The notes under the pieces were generated by a model, which saw nothing but the letters and a program-made list of their open reading frames with translations, had not been told where the DNA came from and did not search any database. Made by a program: the position numbers and the translations under genes. Shown here one piece after another: positions 15,152 through 24,439 of a stretch of DNA of 64,000 nt. Each line of letters begins with the position of its first letter. Position 1 is the first letter of the stretch. The stretch comes from Fundicoccus ignavus (GTDB lineage: Bacteria > Bacillota > Bacilli > Lactobacillales > Aerococcaceae): contig NZ_WJQT01000007.1 in assembly GCF_009659375.1 (NCBI RefSeq), forward strand, positions 1-64,000, given 5' to 3'.

Positions 15152-16981
15152 ATGTTTCGTTATCTACTCACTAATTTGCAAGGCCGCTTTTTATTAATCG
15201 GCACACTCTTTCTAGTTACAGGTTTCTTGTTACTGTTTGCGGGTCATCCTGCCAATCCCTATGTTTTCTACTTGGCTATTTTCTTCTTAGGTTTCTTTGC
15301 GGCTAAAGCTGCCGTGGTGGACACCCTCCAGAATAAATCGCCAAACGTCGATTTACTGATGATTCTGTCCGCCCTAGGTGCCAGCCTCATCCACTATGAG
15401 TCCGAAGGTGCCATGTTATTATTTATTTTTGCTGCAGCCGAAGCGCTCGAAGAATTTGCGACCGGTAAAAGTACGAAAGCCATTGAAGAATTAATGGGGC
15501 AAGTGCCTACCACAGCCCAACTCGTCAAAGACAATGGTGATGTGATCGAAGTCACGACCGAAGAACTAGCACTTGGCGACCGAGTAGTCGTAGCACGCGG
15601 AGCCCAGCTTCCGATTGATGGCTACGTCGACCGCTCAGTCCTAGTCAATGAGGCCGCCCTAACCGGTGAGTCAATCCCAGTTGAAAAAGTCTCTGGTGAA
15701 GAAGCCTTTGCTGGAACGATTAACGAAGGCAATGCCTTCCATTTAAGCGTCAGCAAACTCAGCTCTGAAACAATCTTCTCTAACATCATCCGCATGGTCG
15801 ACGAAGCACAGAATCGCCCGTCACAAATTTCTAAATTTATTGACCGCTTTGAAAGTAAATACGTTATTACGGTTTTACTAGCTGTTCCAATATTCATTGC
15901 CATCCTCTATTTCCAAAACCAGAATTTCTCTGAAGCCTTTTATCGTGGCATGATCCTCCTAACTGTAGCTAGCCCTTGTGCCCTAGTGGCTTCCGCAACA
16001 CCAGCTACTTTAAGTGCCATCAGTCACGGTGCCAAAAACGGCGTGCTCTTCAAAGGTGGCGCAGCCATGGAAGAACTTAGTCGCATGGATATTCTGTTTT
16101 CTGATAAAACCGGTACCTTAACGCATGGGGATTTCGAAGTAGTCGCTTACGAAGCCGATGAAGCCACTATTCAAGAAGTCGTCTATATGGAACAATTTTC
16201 AAGTCACCCGATTGCCCAAGCCATCATTTCTGCCTTCCCAGATATTGAACTAGACCAAGTCAATCAAGCGGAAAGTGTCGAGGAAGTCTCAGGTAAAGGT
16301 TTGAGAAAAGGTCAACTGCTCGTAGGAAAACCAGCTGCTTTTGATGAGTATTCTGACCCTCGCCAAATCCGCTCAAAACGTCAACCAGGTTACACATCAG
16401 TTTTTGTCGGCCGCGACCAAGAAATCATTGGCTATTTCAACTTAGCCGACCAAGTGCGCACTGAATCCAAAGAAGCCGTCCAGGCCTTTAAAAACAGCGG
16501 TGTCGAACTTGTCTTGTTAACGGGAGATAACCATGAAGTTGCTCAAAAAGTTGCAGAAGAAGTCGGCATCGAACAGTTCCATGCTGACCTATCACCAGAA
16601 GATAAAATAAAATTTGTTCAAGAAAGCCAAGCCAAAGATTTATCGGTCGGCATGATTGGTGACGGGATTAATGACGCTCCCGCTCTGGCCAACGCAGAAA
16701 TCGGGATAGCAATGGGTAGCGGTTCATCGATTGCAATGGAAAGTTCCGAAGTGGTCATTGTCCAAAACGATTTAAACAAATTGTATGACAGCTACCAACT
16801 CAGCCACCGCCTCAACCGCATCATCTTACAAAACATCATCTTCTCAATCGGCGTCATCGTATCCTTGATTGTGCTGAACATCATTGGCTGGCTTGACCTG
16901 CCCCTCGGCGTCGTCTTCCACGAAGGCAGCACAATACTCGTGATTCTCAACGGCCTGCGCTTATTAAAAAGAAAAGATTAA
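15152..16981 (+). CDS. P1B-4-type metal efflux ATPase (PfeT/FrvA/PmtA-like)
   Basis: A 609-residue membrane ATPase. The sixth-helix motif is SPC (residues 274-276, SPCALVASATPATLS) and the last pair carries HEGST; these two motifs together define the P1B-4 group. Firmicute members characterised (PfeT/ZosA, FrvA, PmtA) export Fe(II), some with zinc or cobalt. Catalytic Asp318 is in DKTGTLT; TGES and GDGINDAP are present. There is no N-terminal metal domain. ATG 15,152 (MFRYLL) was chosen because GGGGGAG lies 6 bases upstream; earlier in-frame starts overlap the promoter. Likely role: protection against excess ferrous iron, repressed through the palindrome at its promoter. Confidence 0.9.
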   Translation: MFRYLLTNLQGRFLLIGTLFLVTGFLLLFAGHPANPYVFYLAIFFLGFFAAKAAVVDTLQNKSPNVDLLMILSALGASLIHYESEGAMLLFIFAAAEALEEFATGKSTKAIEELMGQVPTTAQLVKDNGDVIEVTTEELALGDRVVVARGAQLPIDGYVDRSVLVNEAALTGESIPVEKVSGEEAFAGTINEGNAFHLSVSKLSSETIFSNIIRMVDEAQNRPSQISKFIDRFESKYVITVLLAVPIFIAILYFQNQNFSEAFYRGMILLTVASPCALVASATPATLSAISHGAKNGVLFKGGAAMEELSRMDILFSDKTGTLTHGDFEVVAYEADEATIQEVVYMEQFSSHPIAQAIISAFPDIELDQVNQAESVEEVSGKGLRKGQLLVGKPAAFDEYSDPRQIRSKRQPGYTSVFVGRDQEIIGYFNLADQVRTESKEAVQAFKNSGVELVLLTGDNHEVAQKVAEEVGIEQFHADLSPEDKIKFVQESQAKDLSVGMIGDGINDAPALANAEIGIAMGSGSSIAMESSEVVIVQNDLNKLYDSYQLSHRLNRIILQNIIFSIGVIVSLIVLNIIGWLDLPLGVVFHEGSTILVILNGLRLLKRKD

Positions 16982-16998
16982 AATTTTCCAGCAGACGA

Positions 16999-17038
16999 AA
17001 AACACCAGAGCAAGTAAATTGTCCTGGTGTTTTTTTTT
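16999..17038 (+). terminator. Intrinsic terminator of the P1B-4 ATPase gene
   Basis: AACACCAG and CTGGTGTT pair around a 15-base loop, followed by a run of T. The A-run on the other side could let it work for minus-strand transcription too. Confidence 0.85.
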
Positions 17039-17041
17039 GCG

Positions 17042-17323
17042 TCATTCTAACGACTTCTCCTCTTGCAAAATACGAACGCTACCCATCGGGTTTCTGGCAT
17101 AGGCCTCCGCAACCAACGCAGCTTCCACTGGTATTTCTCTTTTTAAACGCTCATTGTAATTGGGTTTTTATACATTCCATTCCCAATCGACATGCCACTT
17201 TTCCAATTTATAAATACTTTGGCGGCCTGTATTATCTTTTCCAAGATTCGAAAAATCTGTCGGCGTGACCCCTGACCCCTTGGGCTTACGATTCACTATT
17301 TACCCTATCACTGTTTTTCCCAT
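17042..17323 (-). pseudogene. Decayed small gene, unknown product
   Basis: A minus-strand frame of 94 codons from ATG 17,323 to TGA 17,042 is interrupted by two in-frame TAA codons (17,300-17,302, codon 8; 17,168-17,170, codon 52). Between them the translation is protein-like: RKPKGSGVTPTDFSNLGKDN, then YKLEKWHVDWEWNV, and after the second stop YNERLKREIPVEAALVAEAY to a final EEKSLE. The frame does not shift. No family is recognised. It is read as a gene inactivated by point mutations; a fragment of a longer lost gene is also possible. Confidence 0.5.
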
Positions 17324-17753
17324 TTTAGACATCTTCTTTAGACATTGCATAACAAAATATAGAAACAGTCACTATCCCTTACAATCCAGCGTTCTATCGA
17401 CTTTCGAGACAGCAAAGCGAGCGCCTTCTTTGTTGTTTTGAAAGGGCATCTATTTGGTCAAATTTGTTCCTAAGCTTTTAAAGAATACAGTAAATAAAGC
17501 CAGTCCTATCTACATCCCATAATGGAAATGAGCTAGATCTGGCTAATATTACTAACATTTACCTAATTAAGTTAAAAAATAATGGTTCTGCCAGCTCTTC
17601 AGCTAAATTTCAACACCCTAAGTAGACAGCCTGTAAAGATTTAGTGGCTGACCTAACCACTCAGCCATGTTTTACTTACTCACCTAAGCAGTGAACAATG
17701 ATTCAGTAGCCAGTAGCTAGCTCACCCAACCCAACCCAACCAACCACAATCCC
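17324..17753. other. Non-coding stretch before aroC end
   Basis: AT-rich, with no supported gene. It contains a short run of CCAACC-like units near 17,727-17,745. No terminator of good quality was found after aroC. Confidence 0.5.
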
Positions 17754-18848
17754 CTAAGCTTTATCCCGCCCTAAAATCAGATCCATCAAGCCTAAAGCTG
17801 TCACAGCCTCCAATACGGGCAAGACGCGCGGCACAATACAAGGGTCATGGCGACCAAAGACTTCCAGATCAGCATTTTCTCCCGCTTCGATATCAATCGT
17901 TTCCTGTTTCTTCTCAATCGACGCAGGCGGCTTAATCGCTGTCCTAAAAACAATTGGCATCCCATAAGTAATCCCACCAAGAATGCCACCATTATTATTC
18001 GTCCGTGTCTTTATCTGACCATTTTCATCATAGTAGTATGAATCGTTAGCCTCGGACCCACGCATGCGGGTAATGTCAAAGCCAGCACCAAATTCGATGC
18101 CTTTCGTCGCCGGAACTGCAAAGACTAAATGTGCTAAGGTCGATTCAACTGAATCGAAAAATGGATTGCCATAGCCAGCATCAATTCCCAACACAAAGGT
18201 TTCGACAATCCCGCCGACCGAATCCAGGTCAGCCTTCGCATCTAAAATCACTTGCGTCATCGCATCACGCTTCGATTCATCAAAGACAGGTAACTGAACC
18301 GATTTCAATTGCTCAACTTGTTCAGCAGTCACTGCTTCCTGACTCTCAAAACGCTCATCTTCAACCGAGCCAATCGACTGAATGTGTGAGCCAATCACAA
18401 TGCCCTTTTGACGCAACCATTGTTGCGCAATCGCACCTGCAAAAACTAGTGGTGCCGTAATTCGACCAGAGAAATGCCCACTCCCGCGGTAATCATTAAA
18501 GCCATCATAACGCACTTTCCCAGGATAATCAGCCTGGCCCGGACGCATCAACTTTTTCATTTGACTGTAGTCTACAGAACGCGTATTCGTATTCCAAACC
18601 AAAGCCGTTAAAGGCGCTCCGGTCGTCATCCCATCTAAGACACCACTCACAATATCCGGTTCATCTTTTTCCTTACGCGGTGTCGTCAACTCATTCTGCC
18701 CCGGTGCACGACGCGCCATTTCAACCAAGACTTCATCCATATCAATCTTAAACCCCGCTGGCAAACCACTGAGTGTCACCCCAATCGCTCGACCATGTGA
18801 TTCACCAAAAATAGAAATTTCTAAATTATTCCCCCAAATGCCACTCAC
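17754..18848 (-). CDS. aroC: Chorismate synthase
   Basis: A 364-residue cytoplasmic enzyme that converts EPSP to chorismate with reduced FMN, the last common step of aromatic biosynthesis. Family signatures are clear: IFGESHGRAIG near residue 15, RPGQADY near 105 and DYRGSGHFSGRITA near 122, ending with GRHDPC and the usual C-terminal helix. The length is close to the enterobacterial form (about 360). Its start overlaps the end of aroA by 23 bases, so translation is coupled. It is the last gene of the pheA-aroF-aroB-aroA-aroC operon. Confidence 0.97.
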   Translation of the reverse strand: MSGIWGNNLEISIFGESHGRAIGVTLSGLPAGFKIDMDEVLVEMARRAPGQNELTTPRKEKDEPDIVSGVLDGMTTGAPLTALVWNTNTRSVDYSQMKKLMRPGQADYPGKVRYDGFNDYRGSGHFSGRITAPLVFAGAIAQQWLRQKGIVIGSHIQSIGSVEDERFESQEAVTAEQVEQLKSVQLPVFDESKRDAMTQVILDAKADLDSVGGIVETFVLGIDAGYGNPFFDSVESTLAHLVFAVPATKGIEFGAGFDITRMRGSEANDSYYYDENGQIKTRTNNNGGILGGITYGMPIVFRTAIKPPASIEKKQETIDIEAGENADLEVFGRHDPCIVPRVLPVLEAVTALGLMDLILGRDKA

Positions 18849-20145
18849 TGACTTGTCCTCCTAATGATTCAAATTCCTGCCAGAATGTCGGATATGATTT
18901 ACTGACATATTCGGCATCTTTAATAATAATATCCTGCTCGACTACCGTACTAGCGATGGCTAACATCATCGCCATCCGGTGATCCTTGTGACTCCAGACA
19001 ATAGCCTCGCCCGTCAAACTAGGCACGCCTTCAATCTGCAAGGTGTCACCAACAACCTCAATCTTCGCACCCAATTTACGCAGCTCTTTCTTAGTTGCTT
19101 CCAAACGGTCGCTCTCTTTAATTCGCAAACGACTTAAATTAACAATCTCGGTCCGTCCCTGGCTCAAACACGCCACCAGCGCGCTAATCGGAATAATATC
19201 TGGCACTTGGGCCCCATCAATCACTGTCAGCTCACCACTACTGAGGCCCTCACTCTCTGCCCTAGCGAAAACTTCCCTATCGGTCGTTGTGACCACCGCA
19301 TTCAGCTGCTCTAAAATCGTTGTAATCCCACGATCACCCTGCTTCGAATCGGCCTGCAAACCAGTCACCGTCACATCATTGCCCAAAGCACCGGCACTCA
19401 AAAAGAACGCAGCCTGCGAGTAGTCACCTTCAACGGTATAATTGCGCGCCTGATAGACTTGCTGGCCCGGAATAATAAATTGTCGTTCGGCTTTATTAAA
19501 GATAATCCCAATGCCAAAGTATTTCAACACATCAAGCGTCAATTCAATATAGCCAATCGATTCCAATTCAGTCGTAATCTGAATCACTGATTCACCCGCC
19601 AATAAAGGCAAGGTATACAATAAGCCGGTGATGAATTGTGAACTGATGTTGCCGGCCATTTCATAACGCCCAGCCCTTAACAGTCCTTCGACTGTTAAAT
19701 CTAACTGTTCGGTCGCGGAAGCTTCAAATTTCAGGCCTTGCGCATTAAATATTTCCTCAAATGGATCGAGTGGCCGACTGCCTAATTTCCCCCGGCCAAC
19801 AAAACGCGTTTCACCTGCAAATAAGGTGGCAATTGGAATCAGAAAACGCAGTGTTGAACCAGACTCATTCGCATCGATCACCCGGTCTGAATGCTTAGCA
19901 TCAGCTTTGACTCCTTGAATCAACAAGCGTTTGCGACCTGCAGCGTCTTCAATCTGGATTTTAGCACCGAAAGCGGTCATACCGTCAATTGTGGCGATGA
20001 TGTCATCAGATAATTCGATGTTATCGATCACACTTTCGCCGACAGCTAGGCAGGCCGCAATCACGGCGCGATGCGCCATACTCTTAGAGGGTGTAATGTG
20101 AATGTTGCCTTTTAATTTGGCCGGCTTAATTAACAAATCGGTCAT
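18826..20145 (-). CDS. aroA: 3-phosphoshikimate 1-carboxyvinyltransferase (EPSP synthase)
   Basis: A 439-residue cytoplasmic enzyme joining shikimate 3-phosphate and PEP. Motifs: SKSMAHRAV near residue 20, NESGSTLRFLIP near 93, GSRPLDPF, and the C-terminal RLRIKESDRL followed by DHRMAMML. Normal length. It overlaps aroB by 4 bases and aroC by 23 bases. The PEP-site segment NESGSTLR is of the class II type (others have NAGTAxR), as in many Gram-positive cocci; by family comparison this class tolerates glyphosate better, though that is not testable here. Confidence 0.97.
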   Translation of the reverse strand: MTDLLIKPAKLKGNIHITPSKSMAHRAVIAACLAVGESVIDNIELSDDIIATIDGMTAFGAKIQIEDAAGRKRLLIQGVKADAKHSDRVIDANESGSTLRFLIPIATLFAGETRFVGRGKLGSRPLDPFEEIFNAQGLKFEASATEQLDLTVEGLLRAGRYEMAGNISSQFITGLLYTLPLLAGESVIQITTELESIGYIELTLDVLKYFGIGIIFNKAERQFIIPGQQVYQARNYTVEGDYSQAAFFLSAGALGNDVTVTGLQADSKQGDRGITTILEQLNAVVTTTDREVFARAESEGLSSGELTVIDGAQVPDIIPISALVACLSQGRTEIVNLSRLRIKESDRLEATKKELRKLGAKIEVVGDTLQIEGVPSLTGEAIVWSHKDHRMAMMLAIASTVVEQDIIIKDAEYVSKSYPTFWQEFESLGGQVSEWHLGE

Positions 20146-21230
20146 TTTATGTCGTGTCCTTTCAAGAGTGGTCCAAAGAAGTCTGAGTCGGTTTTTAGTA
20201 ATTTCGCCGCACCCACTTCATTTAAAACGACCACATTTAATGTATTGTGAATATTCTTTTTGTCTAGCTTAATTAAAGGTAATATGTCAGCGTAATCGGC
20301 CGGATCGGCTAATTCAGTCGGCAAATGATACTGTTCAAGTAAAGCTTTAACAACAGCGGTCGAGCCCTTGCGACTAATGCCCGCGGCTTCGGTTAACCGG
20401 TTTATCGCAATCATGCCGATGGAAATCGCTTGGCCATGCGTATAGCCTTTATAATGGTAGAACGCTTCAATCGCATGACCTACCGTATGCCCATAGTTCA
20501 ACAACATGCGCTCAGAGGTATCTTTTTCATCCGCTTGCACTAAGTCACGCTTCATTGAGCAACAAAATTCAATGACCTGTTCAATCTCAGCCATGACTGC
20601 TTCACGCGATTGATAACTTGCCAATTGGTGAAAAAAGTTAATATTCTGGATGGAGGCGTATTTAATTACTTCGGCCATGCCATCATTAAAGGCTGAGTCT
20701 GTTAATGTTTGTAAAACATTCGGGTCAATCAGCACAAGGATTGGATGGTAAAAAGCGCCAACCAAATTTTTGCCTTCGGGTAAATCGATGGCCACTTTCC
20801 CACCGACGCTACTGTCTACTTGCGCTAGCAGTGTTGTTGGAATTTGAACAAAAGCAATGCCTCTGAGGTAGGTTGCTGCCGCATAACCGACTAAATCACC
20901 AATCACACCGCCACCCAAGGCAATTAATAAATCACTACGTGTCAGGTTAAAGGCAGTCAGTTCAGAATAAATCCCCATCAAACTAGTGATCGATTTGGTC
21001 TGTTCGCCAGCTTCAAGCACCAAAAGCTTCACCTCAAAGCCTGAATCTGTCAACTGTTGTTCTAACTTGGCGCCATACAACTGATGGACGTTTGTATCTG
21101 TAATCATCACAATTTTCTTATTTGTATAGACGTTTTTAATTTCCTCAGCAACGTGGGCCATTAAACCTTTTTCTATCTTCAAGGGATAGTGAGTTGCAGT
21201 GTTTGGTACTTCAACGGTTAATACAGTCAT
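20142..21230 (-). CDS. aroB: 3-dehydroquinate synthase
   Basis: A 362-residue cytoplasmic NAD- and metal-dependent enzyme that cyclises DAHP. Motifs: ALGGGVIGDLVGYAAATYLR near residue 105, PTTLLAQVDSSVGGKVA near 133, GHTVGHAIEA with metal-binding His near 250, and a second His in YTHGQAIS. Normal length. It overlaps aroA by 4 bases and starts 15 bases after aroF, with AGAGGTG upstream of its ATG. Confidence 0.97.
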   Translation of the reverse strand: MTVLTVEVPNTATHYPLKIEKGLMAHVAEEIKNVYTNKKIVMITDTNVHQLYGAKLEQQLTDSGFEVKLLVLEAGEQTKSITSLMGIYSELTAFNLTRSDLLIALGGGVIGDLVGYAAATYLRGIAFVQIPTTLLAQVDSSVGGKVAIDLPEGKNLVGAFYHPILVLIDPNVLQTLTDSAFNDGMAEVIKYASIQNINFFHQLASYQSREAVMAEIEQVIEFCCSMKRDLVQADEKDTSERMLLNYGHTVGHAIEAFYHYKGYTHGQAISIGMIAINRLTEAAGISRKGSTAVVKALLEQYHLPTELADPADYADILPLIKLDKKNIHNTLNVVVLNEVGAAKLLKTDSDFFGPLLKGHDIK

Positions 21231-21245
21231 AGGTCACCTCTTTTA

Positions 21246-22280
21246 TTAGATTCGAGCCAGTTTAGGTGCAATCGTGCGGCCTTCAACCTGTGCTAAGATG
21301 CGGATTTGATCCATTAATTTATCGAATTCATCTGGCGTCAGACATTGCTCACCATCACTCCAAGCATTCGCTGGATCTTCATGCGTTTCAATCATTAAAC
21401 CATCTGCACCTGCAGCGACACCGGCTTTAGCACCTGCTGGAACTAAGTAAGCTTGTCCACCGGCATGACTGGCATCGATAATAATTGGTAAATGAGTTTT
21501 CTTCTTCATAACGGGTACCGCTTGGATATCTAAAGTGTTGCGTGTTTCCGTTTCGAAGGTACGAATACCACGTTCACATAAAACGACATTCTGATTACCT
21601 TCAGACATAATGTATTCAGCTGACATCAACCATTCCTTGTAAGTGGCTGATAAACCACGCTTCAACAAGATTGGCGTTTGAGTTTTACCTACTGCTTTTA
21701 ATAAATCAAAGTTTTGCATATTACGGGCGCCAATTTGGATCATGTCGACGCGCTTAACGAACTCATCTAAGTAGTCTGATGACATGAGTTCTGAAACAAT
21801 CGGCATGCCGGTTTCGCGTTTAGCTAATTCTAATAAGCGAAGCCCTTCTAATTCTAAACCTTGGAAACTGTAAGGAGAGGTTCTCGGTTTGAATGCTCCC
21901 CCACGAATGAAGTTTGCGCCAGCGGCTTTCATGCGTTTAGCTAAATTAACAATTTGGTCTTCATTTTCCACCGAACAAGGGCCTGCCATAATCGCTAAGC
22001 GTTCGCCACCAATTAATTCTGTGCCGACTTGAATTTGGCTGTTTTCCGGATGGAAAGCACGGTTGGCTAACTTGTAAGGTTCTGATACACGTAGCACTTC
22101 AGCTACTCTATGATCCGCACGAATCGTACGAATATCGATTTTAGCTGTATCGCCGGTTACACCAATCACATTACGTTCTTGGCCTTCAATAATGCCCGGA
22201 TTCAAACCTGCTGCTTTTATTCCTGCGACAACGTCCTTCACATCTTGTGCTGTTGAGTTTCTTTTCATTACAATAATCAT
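21246..22280 (-). CDS. aroF: 3-deoxy-7-phosphoheptulonate (DAHP) synthase, type I-beta with ferredoxin-like domain
   Basis: A 344-residue enzyme joining PEP and erythrose 4-phosphate, the first step of the pathway. Residues 1-70 form the ferredoxin-like regulatory domain of the Thermotoga/Listeria type, and residues 85-340 the barrel: MAGPCSVE, GGAFKPRTSPYSFQG, LLKRG, and the metal site region IIDASHAGG. In this family the N-terminal domain gives feedback control by aromatic end products. It lies 102 bases after pheA and 15 before aroB. The barrel is also shared with KDO8P synthases, but the N-terminal domain and neighbours settle the call. Confidence 0.96.
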   Translation of the reverse strand: MIIVMKRNSTAQDVKDVVAGIKAAGLNPGIIEGQERNVIGVTGDTAKIDIRTIRADHRVAEVLRVSEPYKLANRAFHPENSQIQVGTELIGGERLAIMAGPCSVENEDQIVNLAKRMKAAGANFIRGGAFKPRTSPYSFQGLELEGLRLLELAKRETGMPIVSELMSSDYLDEFVKRVDMIQIGARNMQNFDLLKAVGKTQTPILLKRGLSATYKEWLMSAEYIMSEGNQNVVLCERGIRTFETETRNTLDIQAVPVMKKKTHLPIIIDASHAGGQAYLVPAGAKAGVAAGADGLMIETHEDPANAWSDGEQCLTPDEFDKLMDQIRILAQVEGRTIAPKLARI

Positions 22281-22382
22281 TTTAATTTCTCCCTTTTTAT
22301 GTGTAATTTTTTATCTGATTAATTTTTATATTCAGGATGGATGATGCCTTTCAAAGCGACCTTTCCTATGCAAGGTCTGTGC

Positions 22383-23210
22383 TTAGAAGCGGCCTAATAT
22401 TTGAGAATAATCGGAAGCTTTGTCGACAATTTTCATTAAGTCATTAAACCCAATGCTCATTTGAGACAAGTCGAGTTCAAGGTAAAAACCATACGCAAAA
22501 GGCTTGCCGGGAATCGGCCGCGCATTTAGCGATAACAAGTTACAATCGAGTAAACCAAAGACTTGCAGCAGTTTCGACAAAGCACCTGGTTCATGTCGAA
22601 CTTCAAGGTACAGTGATAACTGCTTGCCGGTTAACTGCACGTTACCTTGATGTTTCATAATATAAAACCGCGTCGTATTCGACTCTTCGGTTTGAATATC
22701 TTGTCGCAAAGCTTCTAAGCCATAGAGTTCTCCAGCCCGTTGACTGGCGATTGCTGCTTGATGAGGCAACTGACTTCTCTGGATAAAAGCTGCCGCCTGA
22801 GCGGTGTCAGTGTAAGCATGTTGTGTTAATTGCGGATTGGCTGCGAAAAACGTGTCACATTGCGATAAGGCTTCTGGATGAGAATATACATCGGTAATAT
22901 CTGACAATTGACTGCCAGGTAAGGCCCATAACGAATGCTGAACTGATTCAAAGCGATCGGCGACCGCAACAATCGGTTGATGACGGAATAAATCAGCCGA
23001 ACGGGCGATAAAGCCTGTCGTCGAATTTTCTACCGGAATCACTGCCATTGAAATTCGTTTACTAGCTAAAGCATCGATAATTGCTTGGAAATTTGGATAA
23101 CCAATTGCCTCAAATTCTTCCATCGTTTGACATTCTTTCTGTAAAGCTGCCTCACTATACGAACCCGGCACGCCTAAATAACCTACTTTCAAATAGTTAC
23201 TCCTCCCCAA
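22383..23210 (-). CDS. pheA: Prephenate dehydratase
   Basis: A 275-residue cytoplasmic enzyme turning prephenate into phenylpyruvate on the way to phenylalanine. The catalytic part covers residues about 6-180 (YLGVPGSYSEAAL, then VIPVENSTTGFI, and NTTRFYIM with the catalytic Thr). A C-terminal ACT domain (about 190-275) carries the PGALSKLL phenylalanine-binding motif (usual GALxxxL), so feedback inhibition is expected. It is the first structural gene of the operon and follows an attenuator-like leader; no tyrA is in the window. The start is set by GGGGAGGAG just upstream; the codon at 23,210 is TTG or ATG-like and slightly uncertain. Confidence 0.95.
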   Translation of the reverse strand: MGRSNYLKVGYLGVPGSYSEAALQKECQTMEEFEAIGYPNFQAIIDALASKRISMAVIPVENSTTGFIARSADLFRHQPIVAVADRFESVQHSLWALPGSQLSDITDVYSHPEALSQCDTFFAANPQLTQHAYTDTAQAAAFIQRSQLPHQAAIASQRAGELYGLEALRQDIQTEESNTTRFYIMKHQGNVQLTGKQLSLYLEVRHEPGALSKLLQVFGLLDCNLLSLNARPIPGKPFAYGFYLELDLSQMSIGFNDLMKIVDKASDYSQILGRF

Positions 23211-23215
23211 TTTTT

Positions 23216-23256
23216 GTACAAAAAGAAACTCTGCCTAGTAATTACTAAGCAGAGTT
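23216..23256 (-). terminator. Leader terminator of the pheA-aro operon (attenuator)
   Basis: Minus strand: AACTCTGC, 14-base loop, GCAGAGTT, then TCTTTTT. It lies upstream of pheA rather than after a gene, so it should stop leader transcripts. The loop contains TTAGTAATTACTA, a sequence nearly repeated in the hairpin at 23,309-23,330. Confidence 0.85.
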
Positions 23257-23308
23257 AAAATTTAATTTCATCATCCTCGTTCAATCATGAAATTTATATT
23301 TTTACTTA

Positions 23309-23406
23309 CCGCTAAGTTATTACTAAGCGGCTTGTAAAGCATGTCAAGCAAGCCACCTTAGATATGAATGTTCTTCACTGTTCATACCTAAAGTGCAGAT
23401 ATGAAC
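23309..23406 (-). promoter_or_regulatory. Leader RNA hairpins of the pheA-aro operon
   Basis: In transcript order: hairpin 1, GTTCATA/TATGAAC (23,406-23,380), starts right after the leader stop codon. Hairpin 2 is GGCTTG/CAAGCC (23,354-23,329). Hairpin 3 is CCGCT/AGCGG around an AT core (23,330-23,309). The last Phe-Arg codons (TTTAGATA) can also pair with TATCTAAG downstream of hairpin 1, so ribosome position could choose between folds. No T-box sequence (GGTGGNACCGCG) is present. Confidence 0.6.
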
Positions 23407-23460
23407 CTATCTAAAATAGCTAAAATATAATGATAAGTTAATCGATTGCGTGTTTAACAT
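23407..23460 (-). CDS. Leader peptide of the pheA-aro operon
   Basis: A 17-residue frame, MLNTQSINLSLYFSYFR, begins at ATG 23,460 with a purine-rich GGAAAAGGGG site upstream and ends at TAG 23,407-23,409. Five of its last six codons before Arg are Tyr-Phe-Ser-Tyr-Phe, the products of the pathway the operon serves. It lies about 25 bases after a good promoter and just before a series of hairpins and an intrinsic terminator. By analogy with trp and phe attenuators, ribosome stalling at Tyr/Phe codons when aminoacyl-tRNA is scarce should prevent termination. Translation is not proven. Confidence 0.7.
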   Translation of the reverse strand: MLNTQSINLSLYFSYFR

Positions 23461-23490
23461 GTTCTTACCCCTTTTCCTTTTATGATTCTA

Positions 23491-23519
23491 AGCATACATT
23501 AATCAGATTAAAAAATCAA
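23491..23519 (-). promoter_or_regulatory. Promoter of the pheA-aro operon
   Basis: Minus strand TTGATT (23,519-23,514), 17 bases, TATGCT (23,496-23,491). The start of transcription should fall about 25-30 bases before the leader ATG. Confidence 0.7.
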
Positions 23520-23620
23520 GTGTAATCTCATTTATTTCTAACTTTGTAAAAAAGCTTGATACAAAGTGTGATAAATTATACTATTAGCCTATATAAAATG
23601 AAAATACGATTAAGAAAAGA

Positions 23621-24439
23621 GTGAGGTATGTGAGATTCTATGGATTATTTGGCCAATCGTTAGCCCACAGCATTTCTCCCCAAATCCATCGCAAAATCTA
23701 CGAAGTCGCTGAAACTGAAGCGGCCTATAAAATATTTGAAATCGAACCAAACAGATTAAAGTCAGCGCTCGACGCGATGACAGTACTCGATATTCGCGGG
23801 GCCAATGTGACAATTCCTTATAAAGAAACAGTCATCCCATTGTTAGATACAGTTTCACCTTTGGCTGAACGCCTCCATTCGGTCAATACGATCAAGCAAG
23901 TCAACGGCCACTTGGCTGGCTTTAACACGGACTATGATGGCATCGCTCTAACCTTCAACCAAAGAAATTGGCGCGTCAAAGACCAACAGGTAGTCCTTCT
24001 AGGTTCAGGAGGCGCCTCCCATGCCGCAGCCCATTACTTCAAGGACCAGGGGGCGCGTTCAATTTGCGTTGTTTCTAGATCAGCTGCTAACCAAGAAGGT
24101 GAATGGGATTACCTGACTTACGATCAGTTACGGACTCAGTCAGGTGATATTCTCGTGAACTGCACACCGATTGGTATGTATCCGAACGTTGACGCCTCAC
24201 CGGTTGATAAAGACGTGATTCAATCTTTTCAAGTAATTTTTGATATGACCTATAATCCAGTCGAAACATTGTTTTTGAAATGGGCGAAAGAACTCGAAAA
24301 AGAGTCAACGAATGGCTTAGATATGCTCGTTGGCCAAGCAATGCGCTCGGTTGAAATATGGGAAGATCACACATTCACTCCAAATCAAGTCAGCCAATTA
24401 TTAGCTTATTTCCGCGAGAATTGGACTGGTGCCTTATGA
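23621..24439 (+). CDS. aroE: Shikimate dehydrogenase
   Basis: A 272-residue NADPH-dependent cytoplasmic enzyme reducing 3-dehydroshikimate. Motifs: the shikimate site SLAHSISPQIH near residue 14, NVTIPYKE with catalytic Lys near 66, NTDYDG near 103, and the nucleotide-binding GSGGASHAAAHYF near 131. Normal length. It diverges from the pheA-aro operon across a 160-base region. GTG 23,621 gives a complete N-terminus; a second GTG four codons later is possible. It overlaps aroK by 4 bases. Confidence 0.96.
   Translation: MRYVRFYGLFGQSLAHSISPQIHRKIYEVAETEAAYKIFEIEPNRLKSALDAMTVLDIRGANVTIPYKETVIPLLDTVSPLAERLHSVNTIKQVNGHLAGFNTDYDGIALTFNQRNWRVKDQQVVLLGSGGASHAAAHYFKDQGARSICVVSRSAANQEGEWDYLTYDQLRTQSGDILVNCTPIGMYPNVDASPVDKDVIQSFQVIFDMTYNPVETLFLKWAKELEKESTNGLDMLVGQAMRSVEIWEDHTFTPNQVSQLLAYFRENWTGAL

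Noticed and set aside
23216-23500. T-box riboswitch before pheA
   Set aside because: The conserved GGTGGNACCGCG sequence is missing; only AAGGTGG occurs. A leader peptide explains the layout better.
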